Below are positions 1-7,737 of a stretch of 64,000 nucleotides of DNA, one piece after another. The notes below the pieces were generated by a model that was given only the letters and a program-made list of their open reading frames with translations, searched no databases and was not told the origin of the DNA. Made by a program: the position numbers and the translations under genes. Source of the DNA: Bacteroidetes bacterium CG2_30_33_31 (GTDB lineage Bacteria > Bacteroidota > Bacteroidia > Bacteroidales > UBA1556). Position 1 is the first letter of the stretch. Each line of letters opens with the position of its first letter. Where the stretch lies: assembly GCA_001872625.1 (NCBI GenBank), contig MNXP01000047.1:20297-84296 (forward strand), in the 5' to 3' direction.

Positions 1-391
1 TACTTCCCATTATTTCAAGTTTATTAGTACTTCTGATAATCGATGCCTCTTCCCTCCCACTAATAATTTTAATATCCATGCCTACTTTTTCTTTCACTTC
101 ATTCAAAATTTCAATACTGTTGGCGGCTTCACGCATAGCAGCGGTGGCAAGGGCGCAATATTCTTGAGGCTTGTAAACATCTATCAAAAGCTGAAATGCT
201 TGCATGGTTTTTACAAAATCCACCTTACGATTTAACGAAATTTTACCAATGGTAAAGGCATCAATTCCAAGTCGCAAGGGAATTCTTATAAGTGTTGCTT
301 TCTCTACAACAATCTCATTTTCTATAAGTTGAGCATTTGCAAAAAGCAAACGAACGGCATTAGAACCAATATCAATTACGGCATAGAGCAT
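1..391 (-). CDS. ppx: Ppx/GppA exopolyphosphatase-family protein, N-terminal part (cut by window edge)
   Basis: Only the first 130 codons lie in the window; the rest is beyond base 1. I translated this partial frame by hand from the ATG at 391. It shows the actin-fold phosphate loop DIGSNAVRLL at residues 6-15, then ATAAMREAANS and ISGREEA, which are hallmarks of Ppx/GppA phosphatases. Family members hydrolyse terminal phosphate from polyphosphate or from pppGpp. The gene begins 3 bases after the polyphosphate kinase stop codon, so the two are almost certainly cotranscribed and translationally close. That neighbour favours polyphosphate over pppGpp as substrate, but this is inference because the C-terminal domains are not visible. 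Confidence 0.9.
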   Translation of the reverse strand, partial: MLYAVIDIGSNAVRLLFANAQLIENEIVVEKATLIRIPLRLGIDAFTIGKISLNRKVDFVKTMQAFQLLIDVYKPQEYCALATAAMREAANSIEILNEVKEKVGMDIKIISGREEASIIRSTNKLEIMGS

Positions 392-394
392 AGA

Positions 395-2455
395 TTATTG
401 TTTGTTTAATTTTTCGAAATAATTGTAGGTTTCATCATGCGTATTTATCTTCCTTTCTTTTCCTGAAGGATTTATGTAATTATTTATTTTACCATTGTCT
501 AAAGAGCGCGATTTTTGATTGTCTTTCCATTGAATATCAATAAGTTCCTTGATTTGTTTTTTAATATTTACATCTAAAATAGGGCAAATAATTTCAAATC
601 TATGATCTAAATTTCGTGTCATTATATCAGCCGAAGAGATGAAATATTCAGGATTTCCACCATTTGCAAAAATAAAGATGCGCGAATGCTCCAAATATCT
701 TCCAACAATGCTTCTTGCTTCTATATTTTCACTCATGCCTGGGATACCAGATTTGATAATATTTATACCTCTTATAATTAATTTAAATTTTACACCCTCC
801 TCATTTGCTTCATAAATCTTTTCGGCAACTTTATCATCCACTAAACTATTGGCTTTAAGCATCACCCAAGCTTCTTCGCCAAGTCTTTTATTTCGCATTT
901 CTTGTAAAATCTTGGTAATAATAAAGCTCCTCAAATTAAAAGGAGAAACATGAAGAACTTTAAATTTTGGAGGCAAATATCGCGACTCAAGTAGATTAAA
1001 AATATTATTAATGTCAGCAGCAATATCCTGATTAGCTGTTAATAAACTCAGGTCTGAATATACTTTTGCGGTAGATTCATTAAAATTTCCAGTGCTTATA
1101 TTTGAATAATAAACATTATTTCCATGTTCTTTTCTTCTTACCAAAATTACTTTTGCATGTACTTTAAGTCCTTGAATTGTTGGCAGAACTTTTATACCCT
1201 CATTTTGAAGAGAACGAGCCCAATAAATATTATCTTCTTCGTCGAAACGAGCTTGAAGCTCTATGAAAACCGTAACAATTTTACCATTTCTGGCAGCATT
1301 AATAAGAGCATTCATCACTCTGGATTTCTTTGCAGCTCTATAAAAAGTCATTTTTATACTCTTTACTTGCGGATCTATAGATGCCTCGCGCAAAAAATCG
1401 ATTGTATGCTGAAAAGGTTGATAAGGATAATTAATCATGATATCCTTTTTTGCAATTACCGAGAAAATACTTTTATTATCGGGAATGTCGGGATGCGAAA
1501 CTGGAGGTTGAGGTTTAAAAGTATGACCTTTGTGCAATTCTGGAAAATTCATAAAATCTTTAAAATTATGATATCTTCCTCCACCTCTCAACTGGTCGTA
1601 TGATGTAATGATATTTAGCTTTTTAGTAACTTTTTTCAACAAAGTTTCTGGCATTTCTTTGTCATACACAAATCGAACAGGCAAGCCTTTCTTTCTCTTT
1701 TTTACACTGTCGCTCATGATTTCCAGAAAACTTTTTGAAACGTCGTTGTCGATATCCAACTCGGCATCTCTGGTAAATTTTAGAATATAACCTGCAAAAG
1801 TGTCGAAGCCATAAATGCTAAAGATATCGTCGAGATTATAACGTATAACATCTTCAATAAACATAAAAAATATTTTATCATCAATTTTGGGCAAAACCAC
1901 AAAACGCGAAATATCATCAGTAGGAATCTGAATTAAAGCTTGTTTCTCTTTAATTTTTCCTTTACTATCGGTCATTTGTATGGCTAAATAAATAGCTTTA
2001 TCTTTCAGATTATAACCACCTTCAAATTTATCTAAAACAATGGGGAAAATAACGGGTCGTACTTTCAGCTGAAAAAATTTCCTTATAAATGTGCCTTGTT
2101 CAGTTGAGACTTCTTTCTCATTTAGCAAAAAAATATTCTGTTTACGCATTGAAACTTGAATCTCATCAAAGGCTGCAGTATATTTAAGCTCTTGATCTTC
2201 AACATAAGTAAGTATTTCTGCTAACAAGCCTTTGTATTTTTTGGCTTCTTCAGGATGATATTTTACATTAATTTTGATGAGCCTACTTATGGTGGCAATT
2301 CTTACTTTAAAAAATTCATCGCGATTATTTGAGAAAATTCCCAGAAATCTTATTCTTTCTAAAAGTGGATTTCTTGGGTCTATAGCTTCTTGAAGGACTC
2401 TTTCGTTAAAGTGAAGCCAACTAATTTCACGGTTTATAGTTTTGCCATCATTCAT
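395..2455 (-). CDS. ppk1: Polyphosphate kinase 1
   Basis: A 686-residue protein of normal PPK1 length. It makes inorganic polyphosphate from ATP reversibly, through phosphohistidine intermediates, at the membrane or in the cytosol. The N-terminal domain opens with NREISWLHFNERVLQEA (residues 8-24). The catalytic phospholipase-D-like domains carry KVHAKVILVRR with the expected phosphorylated histidine at H433, followed by STGNFNESTAKVYSD, and the second conserved histidine H590 in LEHSRIFIFANGG. The start ATG overlaps the stop of the upstream SixA-like gene as ATGA, and ppx follows 3 bases downstream. The order phosphohistidine phosphatase, kinase, polyphosphatase forms one polyphosphate unit. 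All key residues that I can recognise are present. Confidence 0.97.
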   Translation of the reverse strand: MNDGKTINREISWLHFNERVLQEAIDPRNPLLERIRFLGIFSNNRDEFFKVRIATISRLIKINVKYHPEEAKKYKGLLAEILTYVEDQELKYTAAFDEIQVSMRKQNIFLLNEKEVSTEQGTFIRKFFQLKVRPVIFPIVLDKFEGGYNLKDKAIYLAIQMTDSKGKIKEKQALIQIPTDDISRFVVLPKIDDKIFFMFIEDVIRYNLDDIFSIYGFDTFAGYILKFTRDAELDIDNDVSKSFLEIMSDSVKKRKKGLPVRFVYDKEMPETLLKKVTKKLNIITSYDQLRGGGRYHNFKDFMNFPELHKGHTFKPQPPVSHPDIPDNKSIFSVIAKKDIMINYPYQPFQHTIDFLREASIDPQVKSIKMTFYRAAKKSRVMNALINAARNGKIVTVFIELQARFDEEDNIYWARSLQNEGIKVLPTIQGLKVHAKVILVRRKEHGNNVYYSNISTGNFNESTAKVYSDLSLLTANQDIAADINNIFNLLESRYLPPKFKVLHVSPFNLRSFIITKILQEMRNKRLGEEAWVMLKANSLVDDKVAEKIYEANEEGVKFKLIIRGINIIKSGIPGMSENIEARSIVGRYLEHSRIFIFANGGNPEYFISSADIMTRNLDHRFEIICPILDVNIKKQIKELIDIQWKDNQKSRSLDNGKINNYINPSGKERKINTHDETYNYFEKLNKQ

Positions 2456-2943
2456 AATAAAGTTTTTGGCGAAGTAAATAATAATGAAGAAATTGAAATA
2501 GTATTTAAAGATATTTCGTTCCAGTTTTCAATTTTAAATGAAGCTTGAGCGAGCCCTGAAGTTGGCAACCAATCAATGGTAGAATCAAAATACTCACTCA
2601 CAAATTCTGTTAGCCCAGGATTGTGTCCCACAATCATCAAGTTTTGTATGCTACTATGCTGGCTGCCAATGATGTTTGCAATTCGAGAAGAATGACTTGG
2701 ATAGAGATTGCTGTTTTCGGTAAGTTTGCATCCCAGATTTGAAGAAATTATTTTGGCAGTTTGCAAGGCTCTTTTTGCTGGGCTTGAAATAATTAAATCT
2801 ATTTTAGCTAAGTTACTTGATAAAAAACTTGCAATACTTTGGGTGCGTTCAATACCTTCGGTAAGGAGCACTCTATCAAAATCATCAACATTTTGATTAG
2901 CCCAAGATGATTTACCATGTCGTAAAATGTATAGTGTTTTCAT
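2452..2943 (-). CDS. sixA: SixA-like phosphohistidine phosphatase
   Basis: A 163-residue histidine-phosphatase-superfamily protein. The catalytic RHG motif sits at residues 8-10 in LYILRHGKSSW, and the second catalytic histidine is in the segment MIVGHNPGLTEF. SixA proteins remove phosphate from phosphohistidine, classically on Hpt or PTS domains. The gene overlaps the ppk1 start by 4 bases, so it is likely translationally coupled to a kinase that itself works through phosphohistidines. A role in resetting PPK1 is tempting but not shown. A near-match -7 box (TATCTTTA on the minus strand, 2949-2956) lies just upstream of the ATG. Confidence 0.88.
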   Translation of the reverse strand: MKTLYILRHGKSSWANQNVDDFDRVLLTEGIERTQSIASFLSSNLAKIDLIISSPAKRALQTAKIISSNLGCKLTENSNLYPSHSSRIANIIGSQHSSIQNLMIVGHNPGLTEFVSEYFDSTIDWLPTSGLAQASFKIENWNEISLNTISISSLLFTSPKTLL

Positions 2944-3003
2944 GAGCCTAAAGATAAAATTATTTTTAAATGCTATAAATATTTTTTTTGAAAACAGTTA
3001 TAA

Positions 3004-3618
3004 TCAATCCTGTTTTTTCTGCTTGAAATACTGCTCCATAAGGCGCGAAACGTATTTTCCAAATACATCAAACTCAATATTTATGAGGCTTCCTTTTCGA
3101 ATATTATGAAAATTTGTGTGCTCAAAAGTAAACGGAATTATAGCTACCGAAAACATTCCTTCTTCTGAGTCAACCACTGTAAGGCTAACTCCATTTACCG
3201 AAATGGAACCTTTTTCGACTGTAATATTATTCTTAGATTTATCGTAGCTAAAATAATACCTCCAACTACCATTTTCTTCTGTAATATTTTCACATACAGC
3301 GGTTTGATCTACATGACCTTGAACAATATGGCCGTCGAATCTATTTTCCATACTCATAGATCTTTCGAGATTTACCTCGTAGTTAGGTCTCCATTCGCTC
3401 AGGCACGTTTTGTCCAGAGTTTCTTGAATTGCGGTAACCACATATTGGTTTTTTGTTTTATCAATTTTTACTACAGTCAGGCAAACGCCATCATGTGCCA
3501 TCGACTGGTCGACTTTTAATTCTTGAGTTAAATCTGATTCAATTGTAAAGTTGATATTAGTTCTGTCGTGATCTACTGCCACAACTTTTCCCATAGCTTC
3601 TATTATTCCCGTAAACAT
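3004..3618 (-). CDS. ribE: Riboflavin synthase, alpha-type
   Basis: A 204-residue protein that converts two 6,7-dimethyl-8-ribityllumazine molecules into riboflavin in the cytosol. It begins with the family signature MFTGIIE and contains two lumazine-binding repeats. Repeat 1 spans about residues 1-95, with the MAHDGVCLTVV motif. Repeat 2 spans about 96-195 and begins with RFDGHIVQGHVDQTA; it carries SVNGVSLTVVDSEEG. The length is normal and the start is unambiguous. It lies 10 bases downstream of a secreted T9SS protein on the same strand, so they may share a transcript despite unrelated roles. No other rib gene or FMN riboswitch was seen in the window. Confidence 0.96.
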   Translation of the reverse strand: MFTGIIEAMGKVVAVDHDRTNINFTIESDLTQELKVDQSMAHDGVCLTVVKIDKTKNQYVVTAIQETLDKTCLSEWRPNYEVNLERSMSMENRFDGHIVQGHVDQTAVCENITEENGSWRYYFSYDKSKNNITVEKGSISVNGVSLTVVDSEEGMFSVAIIPFTFEHTNFHNIRKGSLINIEFDVFGKYVSRLMEQYFKQKKQD

Positions 3619-3628
3619 TTTTTTATAA

Positions 3629-6211
3629 TTACTTGTTTCTGTAAAGCGTTATAGTTCCTTTGATATCGCGCGGTATAATGCCTTCAAGGCGCTGCTCAAA
3701 CACGGTGCAAACATAAAAATAAACACCTTCGCTACAATCATTTTTTGAATTCATATCTTTGCCATCCCACAAGATATTGGGGTCGTTGCTTACAAAAACC
3801 AACGCTCCCCAACGATTATATATTTTTAAGTCAATTTTTTCTACATAATCGTAAGGAAAAGGGTGAAAAAAATCGTTGAAATTATCGCCATTTGGAGTGA
3901 AAACATTAGGCAACACATAAGGATTACAACCGTCGATATCAACGCAAACAATAGAGCTAAAGTTACTTTGATTACCGTTGGAATCTATTGCCACAACTGA
4001 GTAACAACCAGCAATAGAGTTAATTGGTGCATGAGTATAGCTTGTATCAAATCTGCTTGTAGAAAAATATATTTCAGTGAAATCACCATTGAAAAAGGGG
4101 GTGAAAAATAATTTGTATTGGGTAATATCATGGGCACATTTGTTACTTGGAATATTCCAAGTAATATAGTTTTTCTTTTGCTGACAGTCATAATTTACAT
4201 TTAATATTGGTGCACAAGGAGGCGTGATATCTTTTGGTATTCCGCAATTTATTTGAGAGAAATTTATTAGTGGTTTTGTAAAGCTATTTGAAAAATATTC
4301 GCCAAGGCTTTTAATTTTGTAGCAATATGTAGTAGCATTTACTAAGTTGGAATCGATATAAAATTTATTTGTGGTAGTGGCAATAGAATCAAATGTATTG
4401 GTAATATTCTGCTTATAAATAATATAACTTTTGTTGTTCCATGGTACATCTTCATCCCAAACTATTTTCAATTGTTTATCGCTTGGTTCCAATTTAATAT
4501 AAACTGAAGAGGCAGTTTGAGTATTGCCAATTGTGTACCTATTTCCTAACTGATTATTTATAAAATCTATTTTAAAATTATGAACTATTTCGCTAGTATT
4601 CAGCATTATAGCCTGATAAACTGTATCATTAATATGATTCAGAGAATCAATCAAAATCATACTCAAATTTCCTTTTCCTTCTGAATGGTATATGAGATAT
4701 TTATATGGACCAGGAATTGCAATTGTGTCCAATTCAGAAGGTTTCGACCATTTCAGAGTTATTTTGCCAGCAAATTTATCGGTAGAATCAACGGTTACAT
4801 GAGTCATCACGGGCACATCTTTAGATAGTGAAGCGCAAGCTTCTAAAGAAGGATAACTTTCGGCACTATCGGGGAAAAGAGCTACTATCATATAACAATA
4901 ATCATTACCATGGAGCAGTCCATAACCATTATCATTATCAATATAAGATGTATCTGAATTTGAATTTGTACTGCCAATCTTCACATAGCCAGTCCATGCT
5001 GGCACTCCAGTTTCGCAACTTGATGGCACATATCCCAAATATCCTTGATGTCGATATATATCATAGCGTTTTACATTTTGGCAATGGTGTTTGTTCCATT
5101 TAAGTTTTATCGAATTCCCTTGAGAAGATGCCTGAAGATTTTTTGGAGAAGTTGCAACAACTTTTATTCTCAAAGTTTTAATATCAACAAGATTGACAGG
5201 TGAGCCATTGTCCTTGGCTTTAAAAGTCATCTGATAAGCTTGCTTTTGAACTTCGGAACAAGAAGGAGTCCAACTAAATATGGACGAAACTGAACCCATG
5301 CCATAGGTTGGCTGCGAGAATGAAGCTGGATTATTAGGCAAAATAATTGGGCCACCACTGCCTGTGAGCGTAATGATGTCGTTATTTATATCATTGGAAA
5401 TCACATTAATACTAATAGTGGAATCCACCTCTACGCAAGTGTCCTGCATAGTAGTAATTATTGGTGGGTCATTATTACAAGAGGCTATGGTTATTTGCAT
5501 GTCGCGCCTTACACTTCCTATAAAAACTCCAAATCTAAATTCATTAATAATAATTGCAATATTATATTCGCCTTGCTGAGTTGGGCTATCCCAAGTGAAA
5601 GTGCCGGTAATAGGATTTATGCTTAAAGAATAAGATGCTACTGGGAAAGTAAAACCTGGAATATTTATACCACCGCTGCCTTTGCATACTGCTAAAGAAT
5701 AAGATAAGCTATCACCATCGGGGTCATAAGCAGAAGGATTGTGATAAAATGGATATCCAACACAACCATTATCAATTGGTGGATTTAGCAGTTGCACTGA
5801 ATTATTCACACCAATAAATGGATTTATCACAACCACAGTTTCAATGTAGAAGGGCACATTTACAGAATTTGGAATATTTGTAACGCCGCCATTTCTGTTA
5901 GGGTCTTCAATTGAAACCACAAAAGTACCTGGCCCAGTAAATGTGTGATTGCCAGAATATTTGTTTTTATTAGTGTAATTTCCAATATAAACTTTTTGGT
6001 AGCGGTTCACTATTGAATTTGAGCCATCTCCCCAATCTACTGTCAAAGATGGTCTATCGGCAAAACTTATAGAATATGTATAAGTCAGTACTGTAAATTT
6101 ATATGTATAACCTGAAATGTGTTCAAATGTAATTTCTCCCGCACGGTTATGCGTTGCATAAGAGAGAAAAAACATTGCCATAAATCCTAATGAAAGTAAT
6201 ATTTTAAACAT
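3629..6211 (-). CDS. Secreted PKD/fibronectin-like protein with T9SS type B (CHU_C) C-terminal domain
   Basis: About 860 residues, starting at the ATG at 6211. A TTG-initiated extension to 6241 is rejected because its start codon lies inside a -7 promoter box. A signal peptide (FKILLSLGFMAMFFLSYA) leads into a conserved HNRAGEITFEHISG segment and a PKD-like region with VDWGDGS. Immunoglobulin-like and fibronectin III-like repeats fill the middle. The C-terminus holds NVFTPNGDNFNDFF, KIYNRWG and WDGKD, the gliding-motility-associated CHU_C domain that acts as a type B sorting signal for the type IX secretion system. It is therefore predicted to be exported through T9SS and placed on, or released from, the cell surface. 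A role in adhesion is plausible, but no ligand can be read from the sequence. Confidence 0.92.
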   Translation of the reverse strand: MFKILLSLGFMAMFFLSYATHNRAGEITFEHISGYTYKFTVLTYTYSISFADRPSLTVDWGDGSNSIVNRYQKVYIGNYTNKNKYSGNHTFTGPGTFVVSIEDPNRNGGVTNIPNSVNVPFYIETVVVINPFIGVNNSVQLLNPPIDNGCVGYPFYHNPSAYDPDGDSLSYSLAVCKGSGGINIPGFTFPVASYSLSINPITGTFTWDSPTQQGEYNIAIIINEFRFGVFIGSVRRDMQITIASCNNDPPIITTMQDTCVEVDSTISINVISNDINNDIITLTGSGGPIILPNNPASFSQPTYGMGSVSSIFSWTPSCSEVQKQAYQMTFKAKDNGSPVNLVDIKTLRIKVVATSPKNLQASSQGNSIKLKWNKHHCQNVKRYDIYRHQGYLGYVPSSCETGVPAWTGYVKIGSTNSNSDTSYIDNDNGYGLLHGNDYCYMIVALFPDSAESYPSLEACASLSKDVPVMTHVTVDSTDKFAGKITLKWSKPSELDTIAIPGPYKYLIYHSEGKGNLSMILIDSLNHINDTVYQAIMLNTSEIVHNFKIDFINNQLGNRYTIGNTQTASSVYIKLEPSDKQLKIVWDEDVPWNNKSYIIYKQNITNTFDSIATTTNKFYIDSNLVNATTYCYKIKSLGEYFSNSFTKPLINFSQINCGIPKDITPPCAPILNVNYDCQQKKNYITWNIPSNKCAHDITQYKLFFTPFFNGDFTEIYFSTSRFDTSYTHAPINSIAGCYSVVAIDSNGNQSNFSSIVCVDIDGCNPYVLPNVFTPNGDNFNDFFHPFPYDYVEKIDLKIYNRWGALVFVSNDPNILWDGKDMNSKNDCSEGVYFYVCTVFEQRLEGIIPRDIKGTITLYRNK

Positions 6212-6228
6212 AAAAAAATTTATTATTG

Positions 6229-6254
6229 CAAAAATAGTCAATATTTCGACCCAA
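6229..6254 (-). promoter_or_regulatory. Bacteroidota-type promoter of the CHU_C protein gene
   Basis: On the minus strand there is a perfect -7 box TATTTTTG (6229-6236) and a TTG at 6252-6254, 15 bases further upstream, which fits a -33 element. Transcription would start near 6222, leaving a leader of about 10 bases before the ATG at 6211. The box also supplies the TTG that creates a false upstream start for the gene. Confidence 0.55.
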
Positions 6255-6330
6255 TGCTTAACGATTATAGTCTTATATTATTTGCAGACACAATTATATT
6301 AAAATGTTGTCCAATATTATTTTGGAAGCA

Positions 6331-6358
6331 AAAAAAGGGTCGCAAGTTAATGCGACCC
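6331..6358 (-). terminator. Intrinsic terminator, minus strand
   Basis: A perfect 8-bp stem (GGGTCGCA at 6337-6344 with TGCGACCC at 6351-6358) encloses a 6-base loop. On the minus strand it is followed by a run of T (complement of 6331-6336). It is the last of three consecutive hairpins and would end transcription either from the polyprenyl synthase gene or from a separate small RNA. Confidence 0.75.
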
Positions 6359-6425
6359 TTAACCAGGAATATGTCGAGATACACTCGACGCGGCCAATTG
6401 GGAGTAGGCCTTCTCTTTAAAAAAC
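6331..6425 (-). ncRNA. Candidate structured small RNA or 3'-UTR RNA
   Basis: The 472-base gap between the CHU_C gene and the polyprenyl synthase gene contains a block visibly richer in G and C than its AT-rich surroundings. On the minus strand it forms three hairpins in a row: GGCC/GGCC (6407-6410 with 6392-6395), GTCGAG/CTCGAC (6384-6389 with 6373-6378, 5-base loop) and the 8-bp terminator stem at 6337-6358. I do not recognise it as tmRNA, SRP RNA, RNase P or a tRNA. An imperfect inverted repeat (6486-6492 with 6507-6513) lies upstream, and no perfect -7 box was found. It may instead be the structured 3' end of the polyprenyl synthase mRNA. The rest of the gap holds nothing I can identify. 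Confidence 0.4.
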
Positions 6426-6683
6426 AAATCTTTTAGATATTTTTAGCACTCATTATAATTTCATATTCCTAGCAACATTTTGAATAATCGTATAACTGTG
6501 GGAAGTTACGATTAGATAAATTAAATTTTCAACAATCATTTAAAAAAATAAGAAAGTAATTTGGCAATAATTATTTTACATGCTGATTCTAAGTATTATA
6601 AAATACCAGCTTGAATTATTAAGATTAATAAAATTGATTTTGAAAATTTGAATTTTAAAAAAATCCAAAATTTGGAATTTATA

Positions 6684-7652
6684 TTAGTAGTTTCTTCTTA
6701 CTAATTTTTGGCTTAATTCCATTATAATAGACTTTTTATTTGCTTCCAGATTCATGGAATCTAAAATTTGGTAAGCACGATTGCTATAATAATCTATTAT
6801 CATTTCTGTTTCTGGTTTGATATTTAAATTGTCGAAAAGTGAAGTAACTTTTTTTACTTTCAAATTATTATCTTTTAATAAAAAAGCAGCATCTAATTTC
6901 TTTTTTACATTGAAATCTGCTTTCTCATAGGCTTTCAAATAAAGGAATGTCTTTTTGTTGGTAATTATGTCATTACCAGTTTTTTTACCGAAAATTTTTT
7001 CATCGCCATAGCTATCTAATAAATCATCCATAAGTTGAAATGCTATGCCGATATTGATGCCAAAATTATAAATAGCCACTTGCATTTCTATTGAGGCAGA
7101 TGCTGAAATAGCACCCGATTTTAAACTCCCAGCAATTAAGACAGCTGTTTTTAGCCTAATCATTTCAATATATTCACCGATAGTAACGTTTTTCTGTTTT
7201 TCAAAATCCATATCCAGCTGCTGCCCTTCACACACTTCGCGTGCTGTTCTGTTAAACAACTCCAAAATTTCCTTTAGAATTTTTGGATTTGAACGAGTGA
7301 TATGTTCGTAAGCAATTACAAACATTGTGTCGCCGGAAAGGATTGCGGTATTGGCGCCCCATTTCTTATAAACTGTTGGAATTCCACGTCTTATGGGCGC
7401 ATCATCCATAATATCATCGTGAAGCAAAGTAAAATTATGAAATATCTCGAGCCCTAATGAGGCTGGTATAACATCGCTAATTTTGCCATCAAAAACCTGA
7501 CAAGCTAAAAAAGCCAAAAGAGGTCTAATCCGTTTGCCGCCTTGCGACATTGAATAACTAATTGGTTGATACAGATTTTCTGGATAATCAGGAATCTGCA
7601 CCCGACTAAATAATTCGGTTATTTGGGATTGTAATTCTTCCAGAGAGTACAT
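6684..7652 (-). CDS. Trans-polyprenyl diphosphate synthase (octaprenyl/solanesyl type)
   Basis: A 322-residue all-helical prenyltransferase that extends farnesyl diphosphate with isopentenyl diphosphate to make the side chain of a respiratory quinone. The first aspartate-rich motif is LLHDDIMDDAPIRRG at about residues 82-96, and the second is FQLMDDLLD at about 205-213. The GGKRIRPLL substrate-binding motif is near residue 35. The family does not allow the chain length to be read directly; menaquinone synthesis is the likely use in this phylum and would also serve the sulfide:quinone oxidoreductase found later. A near-match -7 box (CATCTTTG) lies upstream. The structured terminator block near 6340 is the nearest transcription stop. 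Confidence 0.93.
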   Translation of the reverse strand: MYSLEELQSQITELFSRVQIPDYPENLYQPISYSMSQGGKRIRPLLAFLACQVFDGKISDVIPASLGLEIFHNFTLLHDDIMDDAPIRRGIPTVYKKWGANTAILSGDTMFVIAYEHITRSNPKILKEILELFNRTAREVCEGQQLDMDFEKQKNVTIGEYIEMIRLKTAVLIAGSLKSGAISASASIEMQVAIYNFGINIGIAFQLMDDLLDSYGDEKIFGKKTGNDIITNKKTFLYLKAYEKADFNVKKKLDAAFLLKDNNLKVKKVTSLFDNLNIKPETEMIIDYYSNRAYQILDSMNLEANKKSIIMELSQKLVRRNY

Positions 7653-7688
7653 AATATCATTTTAAATTTGTTACAAAGATGATAAAAA

Positions 7689-7711
7689 AAAGCCTCCGTT
7701 AAGGAGGCTTT
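7689..7711 (-). terminator. Intrinsic terminator of the TonB receptor gene
   Basis: A 9-bp stem (7689-7697 with 7703-7711, AAAGCCTCC paired to GGAGGCTTT) and a 5-base loop are followed on the minus strand by eight T. It lies 27 bases after the stop codon of the TonB receptor gene. Confidence 0.88.
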
Positions 7712-7737
7712 AAAGAAAATTTTATGGAATATAAATA

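Noticed and set aside
1124..1790. Plus-strand frames of 159 and 60 codons opposite ppk1
   Set aside because: They are antisense shadows of a fully conserved polyphosphate kinase gene and show no protein family features.
6254..6436. A 60-codon plus-strand frame between the CHU_C and polyprenyl synthase genes
   Set aside because: It runs through the three-hairpin block and terminator on the opposite strand and has no protein features.
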